This document shows positions 1-8,700 of a stretch of 38,415 bases of DNA, one piece after another. Source of the stretch: an uncultured Clostridia bacterium (lineage in GTDB: Bacteria > Bacillota > Clostridia > Oscillospirales > CAG-272); contig CANQWE010000014.1 in NCBI GenBank assembly GCA_947627475.1, positions 1-38,415 on the forward strand, written 5' to 3'. Below the pieces are notes generated by a model, which saw nothing but the letters and a program-made list of their open reading frames with translations, was not told where the DNA came from and ran no database searches. Both the position numbers and the translations under genes were made by a program. How positions within the stretch are numbered: position 1 is the first letter of the stretch; each line of letters starts with the position of its first letter.

Positions 1-555
1 GTCCTGGCTTTCTTTTTTATCTGCCGTGCCAAGCTGGCCGGCTCTGGCGGCGGATCGTACCTCTTCCTTGCTGCGGCTTCCAAGAGGGAGCAGCAGCGCG
101 GACAGCTGCTCCTGTGTGAGAGACCAGAGCACATAGCTTTGATCCTTTGCCGGATCCTCTGCCTGATACAGCGCATATTTCCCATTTTCATATACCACCT
201 TAGCATAGTGCCCGGTGGCAATTTTATCGTATCCTTCCTGCCGTGCCCGATCCAGAAAGGCACCGAATTTCATGGTGCGGTTGCAGGTAATGCATGGATT
301 AGGGGTGCCGCCGGCCCTGTATACATCCATAAAATCTTGGATTACCCATTTTTGAAAGTCCTCCCGCATGTCATAGACAAAAAAGGGGATCCCAAGGGCG
401 GCCGCGGCATTGGCGGCGTCCTGCTCGCCCGTCTGGACCCCTTCCGGCGCAAACAGCCGCATCATAGCGCCGGCGCAGACAAATCCCTCCTTTTGCAGCA
501 GCAGGGCGGCGGCAGAGGAATCTACACCGCCGCTCATAGCGATCAGTACGTTCAT
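1..555 (-). CDS. mnmA: tRNA-specific 2-thiouridylase MnmA (3' part outside window)
   Basis: MnmA adenylates and then thiolates U34 of tRNA-Lys, tRNA-Glu and tRNA-Gln, taking persulfide sulfur from a cysteine desulfurase; it is cytoplasmic. The visible 185 residues start MNVLIAMSGGVDSS, with the PP-loop ATP-binding motif at residues 7-14. TPNPC holds the catalytic Cys88 and is followed by CNRTMKFG, and ATGHYAKV lies near 113-120. The family is about 360 residues, so the second catalytic cysteine lies beyond the window edge. The start is ATG at 555, whose ATGA overlaps the stop of the upstream SGNH gene by 4 bp, which suggests coupled translation. It is the last visible gene of the iscS-iscU-nadA operon, so sulfur donor and acceptor are co-transcribed. 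The identification is firm. Confidence 0.96.
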   Translation of the reverse strand, partial: MNVLIAMSGGVDSSAAALLLQKEGFVCAGAMMRLFAPEGVQTGEQDAANAAAALGIPFFVYDMREDFQKWVIQDFMDVYRAGGTPNPCITCNRTMKFGAFLDRARQEGYDKIATGHYAKVVYENGKYALYQAEDPAKDQSYVLWSLTQEQLSALLLPLGSRSKEEVRSAARAGQLGTADKKESQD

Positions 556-1256
556 AACAGGGTATCCAAAATGGGATCCAGAATACGATTCATAATGGTA
601 TATCCTGCGTGGTGGGGATGGATCCCGTCAAAGGAAAGACCCGGGCGCAGCGTCTCCCCATCGTCCCCGGTCATGGCGCTGTAGAAATCGGCAAAGGCAC
701 AGCCTTCCTCTGACGCCAGCTCCCGCAGCATTCGATTGGCCCGGGCTGCCGCACGGCTGCGGGCCAGATAGGTAGGCACAGGATCGTGCATAGGCAGCAG
801 AGAGCACAGCACACACTTGGTCCCTTCTGCCTGAAGCATATGGATCATCTGCTGGTAGCACATTTTCAAATGGAGCACCCAGCCGCAGATGAGCTGCTCG
901 TCATAAAATCCATCAGTGCAGTTGGGTCCGTCCAGGATAGCCCAGGTGTTGTTGATCCCGATCAGGAGCACGCAAACACGGGGATGCAGCTGGATTACGT
1001 CTGCCGGAAACCGGCGGACCAGCACGTGGGCCTGGTCTCCTTCGATTCCCCGGTTCAGCACCACGCCTCTGCCCCGAAAATAGATGTCCTCATCCCAAAA
1101 GTGGACGATAGAATCTCCGGCCAATACCAGGTCAATCGGGGTTTCGCTGCACACGGCAGCCGTATTTTTAATGTCGAATTCCACGCGCCTTCTGTCAGCA
1201 GAAGGGCCGAAATCGCCGAAAAACCCAGGGCGGATTACATCGTTAATTGTTTTCAT
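552..1256 (-). CDS. SGNH/GDSL-family hydrolase
   Basis: A 234-residue cytoplasmic protein of the SGNH (GDSL) esterase/lipase superfamily; its substrate cannot be told from sequence. The blocks are in order: VLAGDSI with nucleophile Ser49 (block I), RGIEGD with Gly73 (block II), LLIGINN with Asn103 (block III), and DGIHPHHAGY with Asp210 and His213 (block V). There is no signal peptide, so it probably acts on an intracellular acyl ester or a carbohydrate acetyl group. The start at 1256 has AAAGGGA upstream. It sits between nadA and mnmA and overlaps mnmA by 4 bp. That is an unusual partner for sulfur-transfer genes, and nothing visible ties it to tRNA thiolation. Confidence 0.85.
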   Translation of the reverse strand: MKTINDVIRPGFFGDFGPSADRRRVEFDIKNTAAVCSETPIDLVLAGDSIVHFWDEDIYFRGRGVVLNRGIEGDQAHVLVRRFPADVIQLHPRVCVLLIGINNTWAILDGPNCTDGFYDEQLICGWVLHLKMCYQQMIHMLQAEGTKCVLCSLLPMHDPVPTYLARSRAAARANRMLRELASEEGCAFADFYSAMTGDDGETLRPGLSFDGIHPHHAGYTIMNRILDPILDTLL

Positions 1257-1291
1257 ATAAATGGTTGTCCCTTTCCCGATTTATAAGTTTT

Positions 1292-1313
1292 GCCCGGCTG
1301 CACACAGCCGGGC
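1292..1313 (-). other. Intergenic hairpin between nadA and the SGNH gene
   Basis: Perfect 9-bp stem GCCCGGCTG/CAGCCGGGC with a 4-base loop. Neither strand has a clean T-run after the stem; on the minus strand the T-run precedes it. It is therefore not a classical terminator. It may adjust mRNA stability or expression inside the operon. Confidence 0.5.
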
Positions 1314-1322
1314 AGAAAAATA

Positions 1323-2234
1323 TTAGCCCCCGAGCCGAATCATTTCATCGATACAGCGGCGGGCGTCTTTTGCGATATCCGGATCCAGCGTGATTTCTTC
1401 ACCGCCCCCGGTCATACAGTCCAGCACATCTGACAAAGTTGTCAGCCGCATATCCGGGCAGATCAACCCCTTGGACATAGGATAAAAGGCTTTATCCGGG
1501 CATTGGAGGCGCAGGTGCGCCACAATGGAGTTTTCTGTACCGATAATAAACGCTTCGGCATCAGATTCTTTGGCATATTTCATGATATCCGTGGTAGAAC
1601 CTACAAAATCTGCCAGGTCACAAATCTCGGGAGAGCATTCCGGGTGAACCAGCAGCGGCGCGCCGGGATGGTCTGCCATGGCGGCCAGCGCCTCTTCTTT
1701 TTTTACGCCTCCGTGGAGAGGACATCCTCCGTCCATAAAGGTGAAATGCTTATCCGGCACGCGGGCAGCAACGTAAGCCCCCAGGTTGCAGTCTGGAATA
1801 AACAGAATTTCTTTTCCGGGAAGTGCAGACACGATTTTAACTGCAGAGGAAGAAGTGACGCACACGTCGCACACAGCCTTCAGAGAAGCGGTGGTGTTGA
1901 TGTAAGCTACCACAGTGCAGTCCGGGTGGGCCTTTTTATATGCGGTGATCTCCTCGGGGGAAAACTGCTCTGCCATAGGGCAGCCCGCATCCTTGTGAGA
2001 CAAAAGCACCCGTTTGTCCGGACACAGCAGCTTGACGCCTTCCGCCATAAACCGAACGCCGCACATAACTACAGTGCTGCTCTTCACTTTAGTGGCAGCC
2101 ACTGCCAGCGCATAGGAATCCCCTACAAAGTCTGCCACCTCCGTAATGTCCGGGGATTGATAACAGTGGGCGAGGATCGTCACATCCCGCTCTTTTTTCA
2201 GCTGCAGAATCTGATCCTGAATTTTTCTGATCAT
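1323..2234 (-). CDS. nadA: Quinolinate synthase NadA
   Basis: NadA condenses iminoaspartate with dihydroxyacetone phosphate to quinolinate, the first committed precursor of NAD, using an oxygen-sensitive [4Fe-4S] cluster. At 303 residues it matches the short NadA form of Clostridia and Thermotoga. The three cluster cysteines appear to be Cys85 (DAGCPMAEQ), Cys171 (DGGCPLHGG) and Cys259 (GLICPDM), spaced 86 and 88 residues apart as in the family. The active-site HPE motif is at 197-199 and FMAEGVK near 62-68. The start at 2234 lies 17 bp after iscU, with a weak GGGGA ribosome site. It is co-transcribed with the Fe-S assembly genes. No nadB or nadC is adjacent. Confidence 0.96.
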   Translation of the reverse strand: MIRKIQDQILQLKKERDVTILAHCYQSPDITEVADFVGDSYALAVAATKVKSSTVVMCGVRFMAEGVKLLCPDKRVLLSHKDAGCPMAEQFSPEEITAYKKAHPDCTVVAYINTTASLKAVCDVCVTSSSAVKIVSALPGKEILFIPDCNLGAYVAARVPDKHFTFMDGGCPLHGGVKKEEALAAMADHPGAPLLVHPECSPEICDLADFVGSTTDIMKYAKESDAEAFIIGTENSIVAHLRLQCPDKAFYPMSKGLICPDMRLTTLSDVLDCMTGGGEEITLDPDIAKDARRCIDEMIRLGG

Positions 2235-2251
2235 ATGTCTGTCCCCGCTGC

Positions 2252-2689
2252 TTATCCGTTGTGGCAGCAGTGCTCGCAGCCGCTTTCCTTGAACAGATCC
2301 GCATCATAGGCGATCCCGTTTTTGTCGTAGTAATCCTTGATGGCCGCCTTGATCGCTTCTTCCGCCAACACAGAGCAGTGGATCTTAACAGGCGGCAGTC
2401 CGTCCAACGCCTCTACCACTGCCTGGTTTGTAAGGGCCAGCGCTTCCTTCAGGGGCTTGCCCTTGATCAGTTCCGTTGCCATAGAGCTGGTCGCAATAGC
2501 AGAAGCGCAGCCAAAGGTATTGAACTTCACATCTTTAATCACATCGTCCTGGATTTTTAAATAGACTTTCATAATATCGCCGCATTTGGCGTTGCCCACT
2601 TCACCCACCCCGTCGGCATCGTCCATTTTACCTACGTTACGGGGGTTCTGAAAATGGTCCATTACTTTTTCACTATAACCCATTGCCAT
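2252..2689 (-). CDS. iscU: Fe-S cluster scaffold IscU/NifU-N type
   Basis: A 145-residue scaffold on which nascent [2Fe-2S]/[4Fe-4S] clusters are assembled from sulfur delivered by IscS. The three ligand cysteines are Cys36 (AKCGD, with the usual Asp38), Cys61 (FGCASA) and Cys105 (KIHCSVLAEEA). It begins YSEKVMDHFQNPRNVG, typical of the clostridial NifU-like family that pairs with a NifS-like desulfurase. An extra cysteine-rich tail, GCEHCCHNG (Cys138, 141, 142), follows the core. The start at 2689 has AGGAGG nine bases upstream. It lies 14 bp after iscS. Expression should follow the iscS promoter. Confidence 0.96.
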   Translation of the reverse strand: MAMGYSEKVMDHFQNPRNVGKMDDADGVGEVGNAKCGDIMKVYLKIQDDVIKDVKFNTFGCASAIATSSMATELIKGKPLKEALALTNQAVVEALDGLPPVKIHCSVLAEEAIKAAIKDYYDKNGIAYDADLFKESGCEHCCHNG

Positions 2690-2703
2690 ATCTGTTTACC
2701 TCC

Positions 2704-3882
2704 TTAGCATTCCTGGGGCTGCATCATACGTTCCCACACGGGAGACATGTTCCGCAGCTTTTCTACTACTACGGGTACTTTTTCAATGATGTAGTCCACT
2801 TCTTCTTCTGTAGTGTGTTCTGACAGGGTAATCCGCAGGGATCCGTGTGCGATTTCGTGGGGCAGGCCGATGGCCAGCAGCACGTGGCTGGGATCCAGGG
2901 ATCCGGATGTGCATGCGGATCCGGAGGATGCGGAGATGCCGTACATATCCAGCATCATTAGCAGACTTTCTCCTTCGATCCCTTCAAAGCACATATTGAC
3001 ATTGTTGGGCAGGCGCCTGACAGGATCCCCATTTAAAAAGGCGTGGGGAATTTTTGAGAGGGCGCGGATAATTTTGTCCCGCAGCCCGGACACCCGCTTG
3101 GTATACGCCTCCAAATTGGCACAGGCATCTTCCAGCGCCGCGGCCATGCCCATAATGGCAGGCAGGTTTTCCGTGCCGGCCCGTTTGCCCCGCTCCTGGG
3201 CGCCGCCGCAGATCAGCGGCTCCAGGTAAATGCCCCGTTTGCAGTATAAAAATCCTGTTCCCTTGGGACCGTGGAATTTATGTGCGGAGGCGGACAGCAT
3301 ATCGATACACATATCGTCGATATCGATGTTTACGTGTCCCGCAGCCTGAACCGCGTCTGTGTGAAAGATCACCTTGCGCTCCCGGCAAATCCGGCCGATC
3401 TCTTTTATGGGCTGAATGGTGCCGATCTCGTTGTTGGCAAACATGACGCTTATCAACGCCGTATCATCCCGGATGGCGTCATCCACTTGTCCTGCCGTGA
3501 CGATCCCATCCGGGGATACGTCCAGCAAAGTCACCTCAAAGCCCTCTTTTGCAAGACGATCCAGGGTGTGCAGCACAGCGTGATGTTCGATTTTCGTGGA
3601 AATCAGATGGCGCTTACCCTTTTTTGCCCCCAGGTGCGCAGCCGCGATCAGTGCCTGGTTGTCTGCTTCGCTTCCGCCGGAGGTAAAATAAATACCCCTG
3701 GCATCACAGTGCAGACATGCAGCAATACGCCCTCTCGCATCCTCCAGCGCGTCGGCGGCAGCCTGACCTTGGGTGTGCAGGCTGGAGGCGTTTTCGTATT
3801 CCTCACCGTAGTATTGGATCATTTCTGCCAGTGCGTGCTGGGAGATCGTTGTCGTCGCAGCATTGTCGGCATAAACCTTCAT
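2704..3882 (-). CDS. iscS: Cysteine desulfurase (NifS/IscS class I)
   Basis: PLP enzyme that converts cysteine to alanine and carries the sulfur as a persulfide, here most likely for IscU and MnmA. The product has 392 residues. Features in order: N-terminal VYADNAATT, the GSEADNQ motif at 70-76, IEHHAVL with the PLP-stacking His at about 101, the PLP lysine Lys202 in SASAHKFHGPKGTG, and the catalytic loop SSGSACTSG with Cys324. The loop type places it in group I (NifS/IscS), not SufS. The start at 3882 (MKVYADNA) is chosen over an upstream in-frame start at 3969: AAGGAG lies about 8 bases before 3882, and the 3969 start would overlap the promoter. It is first in the operon with iscU, nadA and mnmA. 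Confidence 0.96.
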   Translation of the reverse strand: MKVYADNAATTTISQHALAEMIQYYGEEYENASSLHTQGQAAADALEDARGRIAACLHCDARGIYFTSGGSEADNQALIAAAHLGAKKGKRHLISTKIEHHAVLHTLDRLAKEGFEVTLLDVSPDGIVTAGQVDDAIRDDTALISVMFANNEIGTIQPIKEIGRICRERKVIFHTDAVQAAGHVNIDIDDMCIDMLSASAHKFHGPKGTGFLYCKRGIYLEPLICGGAQERGKRAGTENLPAIMGMAAALEDACANLEAYTKRVSGLRDKIIRALSKIPHAFLNGDPVRRLPNNVNMCFEGIEGESLLMMLDMYGISASSGSACTSGSLDPSHVLLAIGLPHEIAHGSLRITLSEHTTEEEVDYIIEKVPVVVEKLRNMSPVWERMMQPQEC

Positions 3883-3939
3883 ATTGTATCTCCTTTTTAT
3901 GCAAGCGGAAAACCGCGTTTCGGTGTTTTTCAATAAAAC

Positions 3940-3969
3940 AGTATACCACCTCTTATTATATACTGTCAA
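3940..3969 (-). promoter_or_regulatory. Sigma-A promoter of the iscS-iscU-nadA-mnmA operon
   Basis: On the minus strand TTGACA (3969-3964), an 18-base spacer and TATACT (3945-3940), about 60 bases upstream of the iscS start. A short GCGG-TTTT-CCGC hairpin (3905-3916) lies in the leader. No IscR or CymR box was recognised. Confidence 0.8.
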
Positions 3970-4092
3970 TTACATATCATGAAAATTTTATACACTTTGT
4001 ATAAACCTATTATACTACTATGTTTATAAAAGTGCAAGCACAAAACTGCCAAATTTTTATTCGCTCCCGTCTGGGAAAATGGGGAAAATATA

Positions 4093-4121
4093 TGGAAAAG
4101 AAGGGAGCAGTGTGGTACAAT
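4093..4121 (+). promoter_or_regulatory. Extended -10 promoter for the leader RNA and AAA+ gene
   Basis: TGgTACAAT with TACAAT at 4116-4121 forms an extended -10. A weak -35 (TGGAAA, 4093-4098) lies 17 bases upstream. The predicted start near 4128 falls exactly where the structured RNA begins. Confidence 0.55.
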
Positions 4122-4127
4122 ACAACA

Positions 4128-4258
4128 AAACTCTGCCGCTGTAAACGGATAGGGGATTACAAGGCTTTCTTGTTCGTGAATCGCTTGCGATACGCCTGGG
4201 TGCTGTCGGCAAAGCCGGCAGGGGGCAGTCTCCTCATGCATTTTAGCGACAGAGTCAA
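4128..4258 (+). ncRNA. Structured leader RNA or small RNA, class unknown
   Basis: The RNA can fold into a long closed structure. The 5' end (4130-4140, ACTCTGCCGCT) pairs with 4245-4255 (AGCGACAGAGT). After a 10 x 10 internal loop, AGGGGA (4151-4156) pairs with TCTCCT (4229-4234). Inside are hairpins ACAAG/CTTGT, ATCGC/GCGAT and CTGTCGGC-AAA-GCCGGCAG. It ends just before the ribosome site of the AAA+ gene, so it could be a cis-regulatory leader; no terminator separates them. It does not match a riboswitch consensus I know. In Bacillus the 6S RNA lies near an iscS-mnmA cluster, but this candidate (about 130 nt) is shorter than a usual 6S RNA. Confidence 0.4.
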
Positions 4259-4276
4259 ACAAAAAGGATGCAGTAA

Positions 4277-5305
4277 ATGGATAAAAAAGATGAAATCATT
4301 GCCCGGCAGATGGAGCTGATCCGTTCCATGACAGAGCAGAACCTGCGCCGGGTGGGAACAGATTTATGGGGCAGCAGTGCACGACAGCCGGAAAAGCCGG
4401 CGCCGGCTGATCCTGTCCCACAGGAGACACCAAACGCAGATAAAGCGGCAAAGGAAGCGGCCTGCAAGGATACGCCGGAGCGGGAGAGCATGGAGGCGCT
4501 GCAGGAAGAACTGGATGGATATATTGGGCTGGAAAACGTAAAGCGGGAAGTGCGCAGCCTGATGAACATCGCCCGGGTGTATCAGAAGCGTCGGGAAAAC
4601 GATCTGCCCACAGCAGATTTGTCTCTGCATATGGTGTTTTCGGGGAACCCCGGCACGGGTAAAACCATGATCGCCCGCCTGATGGCCCGGGTATACCACA
4701 CCCTTGGTATTTTGTCGAAGGGCCACCTGGTAGAGGTGGATCGCAGCGGGCTTGTAGCAGGCTATGTGGGGCAGACTGCCATCAAAACCTCCAAGGTGTT
4801 GGAGCAGGCGGCAGGCGGCGTGCTGTTCGTGGACGAGGCGTATACCCTCACCGCAGGCGGGTCGGAAAACGATTTCGGCCAGGAAGCGGTGGACACGATT
4901 CTGAAAGCTATGGAGGATAACCGGGACGATTTGGTTGTCATTGTGGCGGGGTATACACAGCAGATGCATGCATTTATCGAATCCAATCCCGGCCTGCGTT
5001 CCCGCTTCAACCGGTATCTGGAATTTACAGACTATACGCCTGGGGAAATGCTGGAGATCTTTACCCGTAACTGTAAGAAAAGCTGTTACGAACTGGAGGA
5101 GGCAGGCAGGCGGGCTTTGCTGTCCTATTTTGAAAATATGACCGATGTGCAGCGGTGTTCCTTCGGCAATGCCCGGGGGGTGCGCAATGTATTTGAGCGG
5201 GTTCTTTCTTGTCAGGCAAACCGGCTTGCTGAAAAGGAGACTGTCAGCAGAGAGGATCTTATGCAGATTCTTATGGCGGACGTAACTGCGGCTGTCAATC
5301 CTTAG
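4277..5305 (+). CDS. AAA+ ATPase of the CbbX/SpoVK family
   Basis: A 342-residue cytoplasmic AAA+ protein of the CbxX/CfxQ (CbbX, SpoVK) family: ring-forming ATPases that remodel partner proteins, such as Rubisco activase CbbX and the sporulation protein SpoVK. Residues 1-75 are a variable, Pro/Ala/Glu-rich N-terminus. The core begins at LDGYIGLENVKREV (79-92). Walker A is GNPGTGKT (123-130), Walker B LFVDEA (183-188), sensor 1 VIVAGY (221-226), and the arginine finger NPGLRSRF (237-244). The start at 4277 has AAGGATG upstream. It follows the structured RNA and has no co-directional neighbour. The client protein is unknown. SpoVK is plausible given the sporulation genes nearby, but the family is broad. 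Confidence 0.88.
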   Translation: MDKKDEIIARQMELIRSMTEQNLRRVGTDLWGSSARQPEKPAPADPVPQETPNADKAAKEAACKDTPERESMEALQEELDGYIGLENVKREVRSLMNIARVYQKRRENDLPTADLSLHMVFSGNPGTGKTMIARLMARVYHTLGILSKGHLVEVDRSGLVAGYVGQTAIKTSKVLEQAAGGVLFVDEAYTLTAGGSENDFGQEAVDTILKAMEDNRDDLVVIVAGYTQQMHAFIESNPGLRSRFNRYLEFTDYTPGEMLEIFTRNCKKSCYELEEAGRRALLSYFENMTDVQRCSFGNARGVRNVFERVLSCQANRLAEKETVSREDLMQILMADVTAAVNP

Positions 5306-5329
5306 TGAAAAATAAAAAATTTTTGGCAC

Positions 5330-5640
5330 AGACGCTAAAAAGGAGAGATAGGAAGCGCATAACGTTCTCCCCCCGCTCGCTAACGCTCGCCTCCCCCCTC
5401 TGAAGAGGGGGCAACGATAGAGCGAGGCCTCGGCCACTGAAGATTGGGACAACCATCGAGTAAAGCCTCCCCTGTGATGCGGCATGCGAGGCGACTCCTC
5501 CATAGTCGCTTCGAGACGCTGGGGTGGTGGCGCGAAGAAACAAAAGCCTCCTTTTACTAAGGAGAGGTGACAAAACGAAGTTTTGTCGGAAGGGCTGTTT
5601 TCAATCCCCCTCTTTTTTCCCATCTATTGTGACGGAGCTA
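5330..5640. repeat. Dispersed GC-rich palindromic repeat, copy 1
   Basis: Non-coding stretch between the AAA+ gene and the nifJ promoter. Module A (5367-5411) is a C-rich block, then CTCGCTAACGCTCGCC, then a CCCCCTCT-GA-AGAGGGGG hairpin. Module B (about 5546-5600) has the form CCTCCttttACtAAGGAGAGGTGACAAA, a short palindrome and GTCGGAAGGG. The same two modules occur in the same order at 17541-17635, and partial copies lie at 26427 and 38119. No open reading frame here looks coding. Confidence 0.6.
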
Positions 5641-5677
5641 AATCTTTATTTTTTTACAATTATTCATAAATTCCTTA

Positions 5678-5706
5678 TTTACAAAGCGATAGAAAGGTTG
5701 TATAAT
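5678..5706 (+). promoter_or_regulatory. Sigma-A promoter of nifJ
   Basis: TTTACA (5678-5683), a 17-base spacer and a perfect TATAAT (5701-5706). The expected transcription start is near 5713. Confidence 0.85.
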
Positions 5707-5710
5707 AATT

Positions 5711-5730
5711 TTTGAGCGACTGCGCTCAAA
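5711..5730 (+). other. 5'-terminal mRNA hairpin of nifJ
   Basis: Perfect 8-bp stem TTTGAGCG/CGCTCAAA with loop ACTG, placed at the predicted transcription start. Hairpins at the very 5' end are known to protect bacterial mRNAs from decay; that role is an inference here. Confidence 0.5.
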
Positions 5731-5772
5731 AGTTTGTTTTCAATATTATCTATATATACGGAGGAACCCTAC

Positions 5773-8700
5773 ATGGCAAGAAGAAAAGTATCCATGGACG
5801 GCAACACCGCCGCGGCGCATGTATCCTATGCGTTCACGGAAGTTGCCGCAATCTATCCCATCACGCCGTCCTCTCCGATGGCGGAGATCACAGACACTTG
5901 GTCTGCGACAGACAAAAATATATTTGGAGAAAACGCGCGCAACATTTTTGGGGAGCGGGTTCGGGTTATGGAAATGCAGTCCGAGGCAGGCGCCGCAGGC
6001 GCTGTACACGGCTCTCTGGCAGCAGGCGCACTGACCACGACCTATACAGCATCCCAGGGACTGCTTCTGATGATCCCCAATATGTACAAGATCGCGGGAG
6101 AACTGCTGCCCAGCGTTATTCACGTTTCTGCGCGCTGTGTGGCTTCCCACGCGCTGAACATTTTTGGTGACCACTCTGATATTTACGCATGCCGGCAGAC
6201 TGGCTATGCAATGCTGGCTGAAACCAATCCTCAGGAGGTTATGGACCTTGGCGCCGTTGCTCACCTGGCAACCATTGAAGGCCGCGTTCCCTTCCTGAAC
6301 TTCTTTGACGGGTTCCGTACCTCTCATGAAATTCAGAAAATCGAAGCATGGGATTATGAAGACCTGAAAGAAATGGTGGATATGGATGCCATCAACGCGT
6401 TCCGCAGCCGGGCATTGAATCCGGAGCATCCTGTGCTTCGCGGTTCTGCTGAAAACGGCGATATTTTCTTCCAGCATCGGGAAGCATGCAACCGTTACTA
6501 TGACGCACTTCCTGCGATCGTAGATAAATACTTCGATAAAGTAAACAAGAAGCTGGGTACCAACTATCAGGCATTCAACTACTACGGCGCACCGGATGCA
6601 GACCGTGTGATCATCGCGATGGGTTCTGTTTGCGACGTGGCAGAAGAAGTAATCGACTACCTGACCGCTGCCGGCGAAAAGGTCGGTCTGGTTAAGGTAC
6701 GCCTGTACAGACCTTTTGTGGCGGACAAGCTGCTGGCTGCAATTCCGCAGACTGCAAAGAAAATCGCAGTTCTGGACAGAACCAAGGAACCCGGTGCATT
6801 GGGCGAGCCTTTGTACCTGGACGTGGTAACCGCACTGGCTTCCAAGGGCGTTTCTGATAAAACCGTTGTTGGTGGTCGTTACGGTCTCGGTTCCAAGGAT
6901 ACCACACCGGCATCGATCTTTGCCGTTTATGAAAATCTGTCCTGCGACGCGCCGAAGAACAATTTTACCATCGGCATTGTAGACGATGTAACCGGTCTTT
7001 CTCTGGACGAGAAGCCTGCTCCCGACACCTCTGCTAAGGGAACCATTTCCTGCAAGTTCTGGGGCCTGGGCGGAGACGGTACCGTAGGTGCCAACAAAAA
7101 CTCCATTAAAATCATCGGTGACCACACCGACAAATATATCCAGGCATACTTCCAGTATGACTCCAAGAAGACAGGCGGCGTGACCATTTCCCATCTGCGC
7201 TTTGGAGATGCTCCTATCAAGAGTCCCTACTATATCACCCAGGCAGACTTTGTTGCATGTCACAATCCCTCTTATATTCTGAAGGGCTTTAAGATCGTAA
7301 ACGACGTAAAACCCGGCGGCACCTTCCTTCTGGACTGCCTGTGGTCTGCTGACGAGCTGGACGCACACCTGCCTGCATCTGTGAAGTCCTACATCGCAAA
7401 CAACGATATTCAGTTCTATATCATCAACGCAACCTCCATTGCCAAAAATGATGTTGGCAACGCAAAGGTGAAAAATACCATTCTGCAGGCTGCATTCTTT
7501 GCTCTGGCAAAGATCATGCCGTTGGATGAGGCTGTGGAATACATGAAGTATATGGCAACCAAGTCCTATTCCAAGTTTGGTCAGGACGTGGTTGACCAGA
7601 ACCACAAGGCCATCGACATGGGCGCCGGCGCGCTGGTAAAAGTAGACGTGCCCGCATCCTGGAAAGATGCCGGTGAAACGCCTGCAGAAGCACCTGCTGA
7701 AGGGGACCGTCCACAGCTTGTGAAATTTGTCAATGAGGTTGTCAGACCTGTGGGCAGAATGGACGGAGATTCCCTGCCTGTGTCTGCTTTTGCCGAGAGA
7801 GCAGACGGAACATTCCCCCAGGGTTCCGCGGCTTATGAAAAGCGCGGCGTTGCTGTAATGGTTCCTGAATGGCATCCGGAAAACTGTATCCAGTGTAACC
7901 AGTGTAGCTTTGTATGTCCCCACGCCACCATTCGTCCCTTTGCGATGAATGCCGAGGAGGCTGCTGCGGCTCCCGCACATACCAAGTTTACTGCTAAGAT
8001 GACTGGCAAGGGCTGCGAAGATTTGAAATTTGCCATCGCCATCAGTCCGCTGGATTGTATGGGATGTACGCTCTGCGTAAAGACCTGTCCCACCAAGCCG
8101 GGTAAGAGAGCGCTGGAAATGGTGCTCCAGGATACTCAGTTGGAGCAGCAGGATGTGTTTAATTATGCAGTGAAACATGTATCGAAAAAGGATTTGCCTT
8201 TCGCACAGAGCACCATCAAGGGCAGCCAGTTCCAGCAGCCGCTGCTTGAGTTTTCCGGCGCATGTGCAGGCTGTGCAGAGCCTACCTACGCACGTCTGAT
8301 CACCCAGCTGTTCGGCGAAAGAATGATCGTTTCCAACGCAACCGGATGTTCTTCCATTTGGGGTGGCAGCGCACCTGCAACGCCTTACACGGTAAACCAT
8401 GAAAGCGGTAAGGGCCCTGCATGGGCAAACTCTTTGTTTGAAGACAACGCAGAGCATGGTTTGGGTATCTACCTGGGCCAGAAGGCGATTCGCGAGCGTC
8501 TCATTGGTTACGTGAAGGAACTGGATGCAATGGTTACAGACGCAGATAAGAAGGCAGTGATCGCTGCATATCTGGATACGCTGGAGGACGGTGAGGCCAA
8601 CGCAGCGGCAACAGATGCTTTGATTGCAATGCTGGAAGGCTGCAAGTGTGACGCATGTGCGGATCTGCGGGAAAAGATTCTCACAGATAAAGACTATCTA

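Noticed and set aside
1292-1313. Intrinsic terminator between nadA and the SGNH gene
   Set aside because: No T-run follows the stem on the transcribed strand, and the operon continues with close spacing; recorded only as a hairpin.
4128-4258. Firm assignment as 6S RNA
   Set aside because: Shorter than usual 6S RNAs and multi-branched rather than a long rod with one central bubble; kept as an unclassified RNA.
4364-5623. A 419-codon antisense frame over the AAA+ gene
   Set aside because: No domain, no ribosome site; the plus-strand AAA+ protein has all its catalytic motifs.
5746-8457. A 903-codon open frame antisense to nifJ
   Set aside because: It lacks any recognisable domain, is Cys/His/Arg-rich as expected for the complement of a strongly codon-biased gene, and lies wholly within the well-conserved PFOR gene.
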